Shown here: piece by piece, positions 55,431 through 64,000 of the stretch | Position numbering within the stretch: the stretch's first letter is position 1 | Layout of the letters: each line of letters opens with the position of its first letter | Assembly (NCBI RefSeq): GCF_005222785.1 | Contig: NZ_STGH01000001.1 | Span: 1,364,001 to 1,428,000, forward strand | DNA: 64,000 nucleotides | Source of the DNA: Rhodobacter sp. SY28-1 | Lineage (GTDB): Bacteria; Pseudomonadota; Alphaproteobacteria; Rhodobacterales; Rhodobacteraceae | Direction of reading: 5' to 3' | Made by a program: the position numbers and the translations under genes | The notes under the pieces: generated by a model | The model's input: the letters and a program-made list of their open reading frames with translations, nothing else | Database searches by the model: none | Told to the model about the DNA's origin: nothing

Positions 55431-56264
55431 TCAGAAGGAATAGACCAGCGAGACGCCCAGTTTGTTCTCGGTCCTGACGGCGCGCGAGTCGTTGTACTCG
55501 GTCAGGTAGCTGACACGGGTGGCGAACATGTCGGACATCTTGACGTTGAACCCAAGGTCGTTGTTCACGCGCAGCGCGCTGTCGGACTTCAGCACGTCGG
55601 TGTCGTTGGTGGCAAAGAGGCTTTCGTTCAGCCGCCAGAACAGCCGCGACGAGGCGATGTAGCCGGTCTCGGTCTCGGAGGTGCCCGCGCCGTCCTTCAG
55701 GTAGCTGACCCCGATTCCCGCCTGGACCCGCCAGCTGAGGTCGGGCGTGTTGATGACGCGGTAGCCCGGCCCCACGCCGATGAAGGCGTCGGTCTTGACG
55801 GTGTCTGCCGTCTCGGCCAGGCCGTCGGTCTTCACCCGGCCAAGGGCGAAGGCATAGAAGGCATCGTCGAAGTAGTAGTTCGCGTCATAGATCGCGAAGA
55901 GGTCTTCCTTGGTCTTCACGGACCCGGATTCGGCGAAGTCCAGCACCAGGCCAAGGGTCTGGATCATCGGGCCATTGGCCAGGCGCAACCGCGCGCCCAG
56001 GCTGAATTCGCTGGAATCCGTGACCCCGGTCTTGCCGGAATAGCCAAGCGAGGCACTGCCCGACAGGCCCTCGCGGTACTCGGGCGACCCGTAGCGGAAG
56101 GCGTCGTTGCCGCGGTCGAGGTCAAGCCGGGCCTCCCGGTCGATGTCATCGATCCGGTCGTCGACCGAGTCGATGCCGGTCAGGACGGTCTGGGCGACCC
56201 CGCCCGTTGCACCAAGGGCGATGAAGGCGACGGTCGTTCCCGCCACGAGAGCAGCGTGTGTCAT
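55431..56264 (-). CDS. DUF481 (YdiY-like) salt-induced outer-membrane beta-barrel protein
   Basis: The 277-residue protein has a signal peptide (cleavage near VAQ), a short linker and an outer-membrane barrel of alternating beta strands that ends YSF, with a C-terminal aromatic residue. GSASLGYSGKTGVTDSSEFS and GPGYRVINTPDLSWRVQAGI fit the DUF481 family, whose E. coli member is salt-inducible. It lies in a locus with GalU and NdvB, so osmotic adaptation is likely. Confidence 0.87.
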   Translation of the reverse strand: MTHAALVAGTTVAFIALGATGGVAQTVLTGIDSVDDRIDDIDREARLDLDRGNDAFRYGSPEYREGLSGSASLGYSGKTGVTDSSEFSLGARLRLANGPMIQTLGLVLDFAESGSVKTKEDLFAIYDANYYFDDAFYAFALGRVKTDGLAETADTVKTDAFIGVGPGYRVINTPDLSWRVQAGIGVSYLKDGAGTSETETGYIASSRLFWRLNESLFATNDTDVLKSDSALRVNNDLGFNVKMSDMFATRVSYLTEYNDSRAVRTENKLGVSLVYSF

Positions 56265-56340
56265 GCGATTTGCCTTTTGGATGAGGTAACGCCCTGAATG
56301 AACGCCTGACCCTGAATGCCACAGGCGGCCGGAGGCAAAG

Positions 56341-56354
56341 CTGCCCTGGATCAG
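56341..56354. promoter_or_regulatory. Degenerate Crp/Fnr-type site between DUF481 and DUF3309
   Basis: CTGCCCTGGATCAG matches the palindrome at 56973-56986 (CTGATCTGGATCAG) at 11 of 14 positions. It lies 77 bases upstream of the DUF481 start and 116 bases upstream of DUF3309. Confidence 0.4.
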
Positions 56355-56469
56355 TATCCCTGCCGCTTTGCCGTCAGGTCATCGCAGGACTGTCGCAGGT
56401 TAGTGCCGTTGCAGAGGGGTTCGGCATGATCGGCAGCCGAAGTCCTGACCCTGGAAGAAAGTCCGTCCC

Positions 56470-56625
56470 ATGCTGACCAACATGCTTGTCGTCATCCTGA
56501 TCCTGCTGCTGATCGGTGCCCTGCCGACCTGGCGGCACAGCGCGTCATGGGGCTATCTGCCCAGCGGCACGCTTGGCGTGATCGTCATCATCCTGGTCGT
56601 GCTTTTGCTGACGGGTCGCCTGTAG
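56470..56625 (+). CDS. DUF3309 small membrane protein
   Basis: The 51-residue protein begins MLTNMLVVILILLLIGALPT and continues WRHSASWGYLPSG before a second TM ending LLLTGRL. This is the DUF3309 pattern: two hydrophobic stretches around a W-x-S-WGY-PSG motif. Function is unknown; members are frequently stress-associated. Its stop is 17 bases from the start of the 77-residue minus-strand protein's 3' end. Confidence 0.88.
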   Translation: MLTNMLVVILILLLIGALPTWRHSASWGYLPSGTLGVIVIILVVLLLTGRL

Positions 56626-56639
56626 ACCGTCACACCGCC

Positions 56640-56873
56640 CTATCTGCGGCGGACCGAGTTCCCGCCGTCGATGATCTTGGTGATGAGCGCCGCGACGGCC
56701 GCATGCATCGCCGGGTTCCCGCCATCGGGGGCCGGTGCATGTGCGCTTGCCGCGTCGCGCAGGATGCCGACGATTTCCCGCTCGGGCAGGACATTGCGGT
56801 CGTTCAACGCCAGGAGAAGCGACTCGCAGATGGTCAGTGCGGCAATTCCGGCCACATCGGAGATATCGGCCAT
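56640..56873 (-). CDS. Small hypothetical helical protein
   Basis: The 77-residue product (MADISDVAGIAALTICESLL, then ALNDRNVLPEREIVGILRDA) is helical and acidic, with no signal peptide. It has the character of a real gene because of hydrophobic/charged periodicity and codon use. It is convergent with DUF3309. No family recognised. Confidence 0.6.
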   Translation of the reverse strand: MADISDVAGIAALTICESLLLALNDRNVLPEREIVGILRDAASAHAPAPDGGNPAMHAAVAALITKIIDGGNSVRRR

Positions 56874-56972
56874 GGGATTTCGACTTTCTGGAAGGGTTCT
56901 GCTATACTACCGCACACAAGCTCGCGCGATGTCATGACTTGCGCGATCCTGGCAGGATATCCGGCAGCCGGA

Positions 56973-56986
56973 CTGATCTGGATCAG
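56973..56986. promoter_or_regulatory. Crp/Fnr-type palindrome upstream of the Crp/Fnr gene
   Basis: CTGATCTGGATCAG is a perfect dyad with arms CTGATC / GATCAG and two central bases, close to the FNR/DNR consensus TTGAT-N4-ATCAA. It lies 75 bases before the Crp/Fnr start codon and about 100 bases upstream of the 77-residue gene. Confidence 0.65.
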
Positions 56987-57060
56987 CAATCGGACGCATC
57001 TTTTGCGGAACAAGGACCTTGGGGCGGCCAGATCACCCGCCGATCCCCGTGAGGTGAACA

Positions 57061-57813
57061 ATGCCGGAGACCGCCAGTCTGTCTGCCATCCAGGACAGCC
57101 CTTTCGCGCGGAAGCTTGCAGCCTTCGTAAAGCTGTCGGACCTGGACCTGACAGCCATGTCGGACCTTTACCGCCGCCGCCGCCGCTTTGCGGTTGGCGT
57201 CGACATGATCCACCAGGGCCAGACCAACCAAAGCGCCTATGTCGTGGCTTCCGGCTGGGCCTGTTCCTACAAGATCCTGCCAGGCGGGTCGCGGCAGATC
57301 GTGGACATCCAGATCCCGGGTGACTTCCTTGGCCTTCGGTCGGTGCTGTTCCGGACCGCCGACCACAATGTCGAGCCGATCACCCTGGTCCAGGCCTCCG
57401 AGGTCAAGCAGCGCGATCTTCTGAACACCTTCTCGCAGACGCCGCGGCTGGCCACGGCGGTCCTGTGGGCCGCATCCCGCGACGAGGCGATGGTGGTCGA
57501 GCATCTGGTCGATATCGGACGCAGGTCCGCGACAGAACGGATGGCGCATTTCCTGCTGGAGCTTGGCGCGCGGCTGCGGCTGGTCGGTCTGGGGACCCGG
57601 GCGGGGTACCTCTGTCCGATGTCGCAGTACCTGTTGGCCGATGCCCTGGGCCTCAGCGCCGTGCACGTGAACCGCGTCCTGCGGGAACTGCGCGAGGAAG
57701 GCATGCTCACCTTCCAGAAGGGACGGGTCGTGTTCGACGACTACGACGCCCTGGTCGAGATGGCAGGGTTCGACCGCACATACCTGGACCAGGACGGACC
57801 GCTTCTGCTGTAA
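57061..57813 (+). CDS. Crp/Fnr-family transcriptional regulator without Fe-S cysteines
   Basis: The 250-residue regulator has a cyclic-nucleotide-binding-type beta roll (residues 40-130: VGVDMIHQGQTNQSAYVVAS, then SRQIVDIQIPGDFLGLRSVL), a dimer helix and a winged HTH (ADALGLSAVHVNRVLREL). There is no N-terminal cysteine cluster, so it does not sense O2 by an Fe-S cluster. CRP-type ligand residues are not clear. It probably binds the dyad at 56973 and the related sites at 56341 and 58120. Confidence 0.9.
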   Translation: MPETASLSAIQDSPFARKLAAFVKLSDLDLTAMSDLYRRRRRFAVGVDMIHQGQTNQSAYVVASGWACSYKILPGGSRQIVDIQIPGDFLGLRSVLFRTADHNVEPITLVQASEVKQRDLLNTFSQTPRLATAVLWAASRDEAMVVEHLVDIGRRSATERMAHFLLELGARLRLVGLGTRAGYLCPMSQYLLADALGLSAVHVNRVLRELREEGMLTFQKGRVVFDDYDALVEMAGFDRTYLDQDGPLLL

Positions 57814-57824
57814 CCGTTCCGCCG

Positions 57825-58019
57825 TCAGTCCAGCGCCGCCATCGCGGCGGACAGCGACTTGAGGCAGTCGGCCTCCCGATGTGCCGCCTCGGCGCTTTCA
57901 GCGGCGCGCAAATGGATCAGCGCCGCATCCTTCTTCGGGCCGGCCGGGGCCAGGGCGCTGGCAAGCCGTGCCGATTGCAGTTCCTCTGCGGTGGAGACGA
58001 AAGCGTTCATCGTTGACAT
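57825..58019 (-). CDS. Small hypothetical protein
   Basis: The 64-residue product (MSTMNAFVSTAEELQSARLA, then SALAPAGPKKDAALIHLRAA) is Ala-rich and helical, with two cys-poor helices. It faces the Crp/Fnr gene 11 bases away and has a Crp/Fnr-type dyad 100 bases upstream. Plausible gene, unknown function. Confidence 0.55.
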   Translation of the reverse strand: MSTMNAFVSTAEELQSARLASALAPAGPKKDAALIHLRAAESAEAAHREADCLKSLSAAMAALD

Positions 58020-58413
58020 GTGATCCTCGGTTGACCTGAGGGGGAACCGCGATGCGGGGCAGGGGTCTGCACCAGCAAGGTTGCGACTTCAATCCTGCGC
58101 CTGGTCCCGAGAGCCCGCGCTGATCTGCGTCAGCGGTTCTTCGGATTGACGTCCTGAAAACGGACCCATCCTAACCTCGATCAGCGGCGACCCCGGCATG
58201 AAGTGGCAGGCTTTCCCCACAACCTCACATTTCCGCAAGGGTCGATCCCCTCGCCCGTGCGGAAAACCACCCGTCCGGCGAAAGTCGAGCGGGTGGGCCA
58301 TCGCCCAAAGGCGCCGCGCCCGCGCCGCGAGCACCCGGGCGGAAACCGCCGTCGATCCGCAAGGCCGACATATAAATGAAGCATGACGGAACAGAAGGGC
58401 GCGCCGAGAGTTA
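58020..58413. other. Regulatory gap upstream of galU
   Basis: The 394 bases contain a Crp/Fnr-type site at 58120-58133 and, near galU, a TATAAAT sequence at 58371-58377 that is a plausible -10. Between them several short frames exist without coding character. I see no gene. Confidence 0.55.
58120..58133. promoter_or_regulatory. Crp/Fnr-type site upstream of galU
   Basis: CTGATCTGCGTCAG has 12 of 14 bases in common with the dyad at 56973 and keeps the CTGA / TCAG ends. It lies about 290 bases before galU and about 100 before the divergent 64-residue gene. Confidence 0.45.
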
Positions 58414-59394
58414 ATGCCCAAGGGGAATATCTTCTCCCTCCATCAAACAGCGGAGACATCTTTGCCGGACACACCGATCAGAACCGTCATCATTCCGGCC
58501 GCTGGGAAGGGAACCCGCCTGCTTCCCGCGACCAAGGTCACTGCCAAGGAGCTTCTGCCGGTCTTTGACCGCGTCGTGCTCGACTTTGCGATCGACGAGG
58601 CCATCGGCATCGGTGCCGAGCGGATCATCGTGGTCATCAGCACCGAGAAAGTGGCGATCCAGGCCTATCTGAGCGGCCATGTCGGCACCCTGACGGGCGC
58701 GTCCGCCAACGATCTGTCCCGCAGCACCGGACCAGAGATGATCTTCGTCTTCCAGGACCAGCCACGCGGACTGGGCCATGCGGTCCTCTGCTGCAAGGAG
58801 GTGACGCTGCCCGGTCCCTTTGCCGTCCTTCTGCCCGACGACATCATCCTTGGCCCCAATTGCCTTGCCGAGATGGCAGCGCATTACCAGGGCGGCCATA
58901 TGGTTGCAGCCATGCAGGTCCGACCCGAGGAAACCTCGCAATATGGCATCTTCCGGTTGGGTGGCTTGCCTCGGGACAACTGCTTCCCGGTCGCGGGCAT
59001 GGTTGAGAAGCCGCCTGTCGGCGAAGCCCCGTCCTCAATCGCGGCGGTCGGGCGCTACATCCTGGATCCGGTGATTTTCGACGCGCTGGAAAAGACTCAT
59101 CCCGGCAAGGGCGGTGAACTGCAGCTGACCGATGCCATCGCCCTGTCGTCGGCCGCGACCAGTGTCGTGGCCTACAAGTTCAGCGGAACCCGCCACGACT
59201 GTGGCAACCACGAAGGTCTGCTTGCGGCAGGTCTTGCCCGGCAGGCGATGGCCGGACAGGTTTCTGGCGCTCTCCCGCTCAAACCGACGAATTCGGATGC
59301 CTCTGGCGGCGAGGTCCGTGCTATGCTGCCGACTGTGATGCCGAGCCCGGCAGTACGGGTGGGCCGTGCGACGGCTGTGGCCGATATTCAGTGA
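58414..59394 (+). CDS. galU: UTP-glucose-1-phosphate uridylyltransferase
   Basis: The 326-residue enzyme makes UDP-glucose from UTP and glucose-1-phosphate. The signature IIPAAGKGTRLLPATK is at residues 25-40; further conserved segments are PDDIILGP, VEKPPVGEAPSS and the C-terminal KFSGTRHDCGN. TTG at 58462 with GGAG eight bases upstream is an alternative start that would give 310 residues. UDP-glucose is the donor for NdvB encoded 340 bases downstream, so the two are functionally linked. Confidence 0.93.
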   Translation: MPKGNIFSLHQTAETSLPDTPIRTVIIPAAGKGTRLLPATKVTAKELLPVFDRVVLDFAIDEAIGIGAERIIVVISTEKVAIQAYLSGHVGTLTGASANDLSRSTGPEMIFVFQDQPRGLGHAVLCCKEVTLPGPFAVLLPDDIILGPNCLAEMAAHYQGGHMVAAMQVRPEETSQYGIFRLGGLPRDNCFPVAGMVEKPPVGEAPSSIAAVGRYILDPVIFDALEKTHPGKGGELQLTDAIALSSAATSVVAYKFSGTRHDCGNHEGLLAAGLARQAMAGQVSGALPLKPTNSDASGGEVRAMLPTVMPSPAVRVGRATAVADIQ

Positions 59395-59544
59395 ATTGAT
59401 ACGGAAGGTGCGGGGCCTGGCCAGGTCCCTGCATCGCTTTTCAAGCCAGCCTTTGTACATCGAAGCCAGACGGATCGGACAGGCCGGATCCTGCACCGGG
59501 ACGTCTTCGTTCTGGGCACTGCCATGACCGGAAAGGACGACACC

Positions 59545-59739
59545 ATGGAATGGAAGCAGATCGAGACAAAGTGGGCGGCGATGACCCGCCGTATTCGCGC
59601 GGACTATGTGTGCGACCGGATCGAGCCTTCGCGCGGCTCGACGCGAGACCTGCCGCGCAGTCACGCCCTTCCGGCAAGCATCGCCGAAAGCAAGACCGCT
59701 TCGGCTGAGCAACCCGCGTCCAAGACCACGTCCAAGTGA
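59545..59739 (+). CDS. Small basic hypothetical protein
   Basis: The 64-residue product starts MEWKQIETKWAAMTRRIRAD and ends in a Ser/Lys/Ala-rich tail. A ribosome-binding site GGAAAGGA lies six bases upstream of the ATG at 59545. Its stop overlaps the GTG proposed for ndvB. It has the size of a stress-related small protein, but no family is recognised. Confidence 0.55.
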   Translation: MEWKQIETKWAAMTRRIRADYVCDRIEPSRGSTRDLPRSHALPASIAESKTASAEQPASKTTSK

Positions 59740-62700
59740 GAGGTTGGACTGACCGCCTAGCGGGTCTTAAGTCACTGGTTGGCCCACGAACCGACCCGGG
59801 GGTCTGGCAGGACAGTGCGCCAATCCGGTCCGATCTCTTCGGCACAGAGCGATTGGAGCACCATGCACAAAGCCTGGCGGCGGCGCAGCAAGTGTCCATT
59901 GGCCCGCCGCTGCGGGTGCAGCCGCTTGGCCGCCGCGTAAGGGAAAACGCCGACATCCTGCTCTCTGCCTACCGCACCTGCGCGCAAGCGGTTCAGGCGG
60001 GTGAGGTCATTTCGCCCGCGGCCGAGTGGCTTCTGGACAATTTCCACCTGGTCGAACAGCAGCTGCGGCAGATCCATGACGACCTGCCACCGGGCTATTA
60101 CCGACAGCTTCCCAAACTGTCCGAAGGGCCCTTCGCGGGCTATCCCCAGGTCTTCGGCCTGACCTGGGCCTATGTCGCGCATACCGACAGCCTGATGTCC
60201 GGCCCCGTACTCGCGCGCTTCGTGCGTGCCTACCAGCAGGTCCAGCCGTTGATGATCGGTGAGCTTTGGGCCGTCGCGATCACCCTGCGGATCGTCCTGG
60301 TCGAGAACATGCGCCGTCTTGCCATCCAGATCGTCGACGGCCATGCGTTGCGTCAGAAGGCCGATGCCATCGTCGACGCCGTGCTGGCCGCGTCGAAGAC
60401 GCCCGGGCAGACGACGCTTTCGGTCATGCAGCGGATGGTCGCCCCCTACGAGATCGACCCGCTGCCCGACATCGTCGCCAGCCAGATCGCCAAGCGGCTG
60501 CGCGGTCTCGATCCCCTGCACACACCGCTTTTGGGCTGGCTGGAAGAGCGGCTTCGACAGCAGGGAACCACGCTGGACGAGGTGGTGGCCAGCACGCAGA
60601 CCCGGCTTGGCGCTTCGAACGTCACTATGCGCAATATCGTCACTTCGATGCGGCTGGCGTCCGAAATGGACTGGGCCGATTTCTTCGAGGAGGTGAGCCT
60701 TGTCGAAGCCCGCCTGCGCGGCCACCCGACCTATCCCGCGATGGATTTCGCGACCCGCAACCGCTACCGGACCGAGATCGAGATCCTGGCCCAGCACGCG
60801 CCCCTGACCGAAGGCGAAGTGACGGACGCCGCGCTGGTTCTGGCGGCGAAAGGCGATACGGGTTTCCGACGCGACCCTGGCCACTGGCTGATCGGCGAGG
60901 GGCGGGCAGAGTTGGAAGCCGCGATCGGATTTCGCCCCCCCGTCCGCTTGGCCCTTGTTCGCGGCATCGGGCAGATCGGCCTTGGCGGCTACATCGCAGC
61001 CCTTCTGGCGCTGGGGGTTGCCATCCTGACCGTTTCGCTTGCGCTGATGGCGGCGGCGGGGGCTGGGGCCTTCCCGCTTCTGATCCTCGGCCTTCTTGGT
61101 GCCGGGCCTGCGGCCGAACTGGCCACGGCCATCGTCAACCTTGTGATTACCCGCTCGGTGCCGCCCAAGCCGCTGCCGGGCCTCGATCTGACCCGCAGCA
61201 TCCCGCCCGATCTGCGCACGCTTGTCGCTGTCCCGGTCCTCTTGCGAAACCCGGACGACATCGCGGACGAGATCGAGCGGCTGGAGGTCCATCACCTGTC
61301 CAGCACCGGTGGGGCGGTGCACTACGCGCTACTGTCCGACGGTCCGGATTCCACGACCGAAACCGATCCCCGGGACGCGAGGCTGATCGCCGAGGCCACC
61401 GCTGCCATCGCACGGCTGAACGCCCGCTATCCGGGCGAGGCTGGCGACCGCTTCCATTTCCTGCACCGCCGTCGCCTTTGGAACCGGGTCGAGGGCGTCT
61501 GGATGGGTTGGGAACGCAAGCGGGGCAAGCTGGCCGAACTTAACCGACTTCTGCGCGGGTCCACCGACACCAGCTACGCCGTCATCAGCAGCCCGCTGCC
61601 CCCCGACATCCGCTATGTCATCACGCTGGATGCCGACACCCGGCTTTTGCGCGGGACCGTGGCGCAGATGGTGGGCAAGATTGCCCACCCGCTGAACCGC
61701 GCCCGCTTCGATGCCGCAAGCCAACGCGTCACGGCCGGCTACGGCATCCTGCAACCCCGTGTCAGCCCCTCGCTGCCGGCCGGGCAGGACCGCTCCGTCT
61801 ATCAGAGCCTCTTCTCAAGCCCTGGGGGCATCGAGCCCTATGCCGCTGCGGCCTCGGACGTCTACCAGGACCTCTTCGGCGAGGGGACCTTCACCGGCAA
61901 GGGCATCTATGACGTCGATGCCTTCGAAGCGGCTTTGGAGGGCAGGGTGCCCGAGAATGCGCTTCTCAGTCACGACCTTTTCGAGGGCACCTTTGCCCGC
62001 GCGGGCCTCGCCTCGGACATCGAAGTGGTCGAGGATTACCCCGCCCGCTACGACGTGGACATCCGCCGCCAGCACCGCTGGACGCGGGGCGACTGGCAGC
62101 TTCTGCCCTGGATCTTCGGCTCCCGGCGTCATGAACGCGGCGGACTTCCAGCGCTAGGCCGGTGGAAGATGCTCGACAACCTACGCCGGTCGCTTCTGGC
62201 GCCGATGGCCATCCTGTCGCTGTTCGCTGGCTGGCTTCTGCCCTGGCCGCAGGCCATTATGTGGACGTCGCTCACCCTGGCAATGCTTGCCGTTCCGCGC
62301 CTTCTTTCTTTGCCCTTCGGCCTTTTCCCCGCCCGTGCGGGCGTCAGCCTCGGCAGCCATTTCGCGGCACTTCGGTCGGACGCGCTGACCGCCCTGGGCC
62401 AAATTGCCGCCAGCCTGATGCTTCTTGCCGATACGGCGGCGACCATGCTGGATGCCATCATCCGGACGGGCTGGAGGCTGGGGGTCTCCCGCCGTCACCT
62501 GCTCGAGTGGATGACGGCGGCACAAGCCGGCAGCAGCGCGCGCCCCGGTCTGTTCCGGCAGTATCGGTCAATGCTGCCGGGGCTGGCGCTTGGCCTTTGC
62601 CTCGCCGGCACAGCCTTCCTTCTCAATCCTGCGGTCTGGCCAATCCCCGCTGCGTTCGGCCTGCTTTGGTGCGCTGCCCCGGCCCTGGCCCGCGCGATAA

Positions 62701-64000
62701 GCCAGCCCAGGCGGCCCGCTGCGACCCGCAGCCTGACCCTGGCCCAGGCGCAAGAGCTGCGTTTGGTCGGCCGCCGAACCTGGCGCTATTTCGAGACCTT
62801 TGTGACCCCAGAAGACAACTTCCTGCCCCCCGACAACTTCCAGGAAATTCCACGCCCGGCCATCGCGCACCGCACCTCTCCCACCAACATCGGGCTTTAT
62901 CTGCTGTCCACCGTCGCAGCGCATGACATGGGCTGGATTGGCCAGCGGGCGGCGCTGCGGCGACTGCACGACACGCTGCAGACCATCCAACGGATGCCCC
63001 GCTTTCGCGGCCACCTTTACAACTGGCACGACACCCGCGACTTGCGGGTGCTGGACCCGGCCTATGTCTCATCGGTAGACAGCGGCAACCTCGCCGGGCA
63101 TCTGGTCGCTATAGCCCAAGCCTGTCGCGCCTGGGCAGCCGAGCCTGCGCCGGATGACTTGGTTGTCCGGCAAGCCATGGCTGACTGCGCACTTCTGGCG
63201 CGCCGGTCGCTTGGCTCGCATGCCGAGGATCTCGAACTCATCCGCGCCCTGTCCGAGGTGGCCGCAGCGGCGGGGAACCCTGCAACGCCCCTTGCTGCGC
63301 TGAACGAGCCGATGGAGCGGGCACTGGCCTTCACCGGCGATACCCTGTCCGAGGCGAAAGTCTGGACGCTGGCCATGCAGACTGCCTTGGCCCACCATCT
63401 GGAGGACCTCGCCAGCCCGCCCGACTTCGCCCTTCTTCAAGAGGTGGAGGCGCTGTGCCGAATCCTCGCGCTGGAGATGGACTTCGGCTTCCTGCTCGAT
63501 CCTGACAAGAAGCTCCTGTCCATCGGGTTCTCGGTCGCGCACAACCGGCTGGACACCAACTGCTATGACCTCCTAGCCTCCGAGGCTCGTCTTGCAAGCC
63601 TCTTCGCCATCGCCAAAGGCGATGTCGAGACCCGGCACTGGTTCCGCTTGGGCCGCCCCGCGACACCCATCGGGTCGGGCTCGGCGCTGATCTCGTGGTC
63701 GGGCAGCATGTTCGAATACCTGATGCCGTCCCTTGTCATGCGCGCGCCAGCCGGGTCGGTCCTCGAACAGACCACCCGCCTCGTCGTCGCGCGCCAGCGG
63801 GCCTATGCGGAGGCGCTGGGGATTCCCTGGGGTATCTCGGAATCCTCCTACAACGCCCGGGACCTGGAGATGACCTACCAGTATTCCAACTTCGGCGTAC
63901 CGGGCCTTGGCCTGAAGCGTGGCCTCAGCGAGAACCGGGTGATCGCACCCTATGCGACGGGCCTCGCGGCGATGGTCGATCCGGTGGCCGCGGTCGACAA
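59736..64000 (+). CDS. ndvB: Cyclic beta-1,2-glucan synthase NdvB (5' part; runs off the window)
   Basis: One frame is open from the GTG at 59736 to the window end (over 1,420 codons; complete NdvB proteins are about 2,800). The N-terminal part matches NdvB (EWLLDNFHLVEQQLRQIHDD, LPPGYYRQLPKLSEGPFAGY). The GT84 glycosyltransferase region has DAD in VITLDADTRLLRG near residue 630 and RRQHRWTRGDWQ. TMs follow, then a glycoamylase-like domain (WGISESSYNARDLEMTYQYS). It polymerises glucose from UDP-glucose into periplasmic cyclic glucan. The GTG overlaps the upstream stop; I see no better start, but the exact N-terminus is uncertain. Confidence 0.93.
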   Translation, partial: MRGWTDRLAGLKSLVGPRTDPGVWQDSAPIRSDLFGTERLEHHAQSLAAAQQVSIGPPLRVQPLGRRVRENADILLSAYRTCAQAVQAGEVISPAAEWLLDNFHLVEQQLRQIHDDLPPGYYRQLPKLSEGPFAGYPQVFGLTWAYVAHTDSLMSGPVLARFVRAYQQVQPLMIGELWAVAITLRIVLVENMRRLAIQIVDGHALRQKADAIVDAVLAASKTPGQTTLSVMQRMVAPYEIDPLPDIVASQIAKRLRGLDPLHTPLLGWLEERLRQQGTTLDEVVASTQTRLGASNVTMRNIVTSMRLASEMDWADFFEEVSLVEARLRGHPTYPAMDFATRNRYRTEIEILAQHAPLTEGEVTDAALVLAAKGDTGFRRDPGHWLIGEGRAELEAAIGFRPPVRLALVRGIGQIGLGGYIAALLALGVAILTVSLALMAAAGAGAFPLLILGLLGAGPAAELATAIVNLVITRSVPPKPLPGLDLTRSIPPDLRTLVAVPVLLRNPDDIADEIERLEVHHLSSTGGAVHYALLSDGPDSTTETDPRDARLIAEATAAIARLNARYPGEAGDRFHFLHRRRLWNRVEGVWMGWERKRGKLAELNRLLRGSTDTSYAVISSPLPPDIRYVITLDADTRLLRGTVAQMVGKIAHPLNRARFDAASQRVTAGYGILQPRVSPSLPAGQDRSVYQSLFSSPGGIEPYAAAASDVYQDLFGEGTFTGKGIYDVDAFEAALEGRVPENALLSHDLFEGTFARAGLASDIEVVEDYPARYDVDIRRQHRWTRGDWQLLPWIFGSRRHERGGLPALGRWKMLDNLRRSLLAPMAILSLFAGWLLPWPQAIMWTSLTLAMLAVPRLLSLPFGLFPARAGVSLGSHFAALRSDALTALGQIAASLMLLADTAATMLDAIIRTGWRLGVSRRHLLEWMTAAQAGSSARPGLFRQYRSMLPGLALGLCLAGTAFLLNPAVWPIPAAFGLLWCAAPALARAISQPRRPAATRSLTLAQAQELRLVGRRTWRYFETFVTPEDNFLPPDNFQEIPRPAIAHRTSPTNIGLYLLSTVAAHDMGWIGQRAALRRLHDTLQTIQRMPRFRGHLYNWHDTRDLRVLDPAYVSSVDSGNLAGHLVAIAQACRAWAAEPAPDDLVVRQAMADCALLARRSLGSHAEDLELIRALSEVAAAAGNPATPLAALNEPMERALAFTGDTLSEAKVWTLAMQTALAHHLEDLASPPDFALLQEVEALCRILALEMDFGFLLDPDKKLLSIGFSVAHNRLDTNCYDLLASEARLASLFAIAKGDVETRHWFRLGRPATPIGSGSALISWSGSMFEYLMPSLVMRAPAGSVLEQTTRLVVARQRAYAEALGIPWGISESSYNARDLEMTYQYSNFGVPGLGLKRGLSENRVIAPYATGLAAMVDPVAAVD

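Noticed and set aside
59772-61322. A 516-codon minus-strand open frame across ndvB.
   Set aside because: The plus strand encodes NdvB over the same bases with clear family similarity.

Overview
The window looks like chromosome of an alphaproteobacterium of the Rhodobacteraceae (Rhodobacter, Tabrizicola or Gemmobacter type). GC content is high. The gene families are typical of that group: a tad/cpa pilus locus with OmpA-type lipoprotein, divergent katG/oxyR, a LolCD pair, DUF3572, a PleD-type diguanylate cyclase, an H-NOX-like protein paired with a diguanylate cyclase, and an NdvB cyclic glucan synthase. The genus cannot be fixed from the sequence alone. No insertion sequence, CRISPR array or intact prophage is visible.

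Layout: 1-11450 is a Flp/Tad pilus operon cluster read on the minus strand. It runs from two near-identical Flp pilins through cpaB, secretin cpaC, an OmpA-type lipoprotein, cpaE, cpaF, tadB, tadC and two TPR lipoproteins to prepilin peptidase cpaA. 11797-24769 holds a lytic transglycosylase, scoAB ketone-body CoA-transferase with a divergent PAS-LuxR regulator, tRNA-Leu, katG/oxyR, a dipeptidase, a copper-type cluster (DUF2946-like, PepSY, PCu(A)C), trmO and a FAD oxidoreductase. 25165-37983 has metG, a YceI/cytochrome b561 pair, an orphan ImuA-like protein, an aldo/keto reductase, lipoproteins, cytochrome c, lolCD, an ArsR/AHSA1 pair, a trimethylamine-methyltransferase homologue, a HAD phosphatase and DUF3572.

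38133-48572 is signalling-rich: a PleD-like cyclase, an ECF sigma/anti-sigma/periplasmic metal sensor/EF-hand envelope-stress cluster, DUF983, NUDIX, a fatty acid desaturase with divergent XRE regulator, and an H-NOX-like protein next to an HNOBA-GGDEF cyclase. The H-NOX-like protein lacks the heme-ligating histidine. 48592-52659 is a YnjBCD-like ABC importer. tRNA-Glu and a MltB-type transglycosylase follow.

53988-64000 looks like an accessory stress or osmotic-adaptation region. It starts with two decayed genes: a phage-like ORF with an in-frame TAG, and an EcfG-like sigma factor broken by a one-base frameshift in a homopolymer. It continues with a DUF481 salt-induced outer membrane protein, DUF3309, a Crp/Fnr regulator, galU and ndvB (running off the window). 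Three similar Crp/Fnr-type palindromes lie in the intergenic spaces around the Crp/Fnr gene, which suggests a small local regulon. GalU supplies UDP-glucose, the substrate NdvB needs to make osmoregulated periplasmic glucan.
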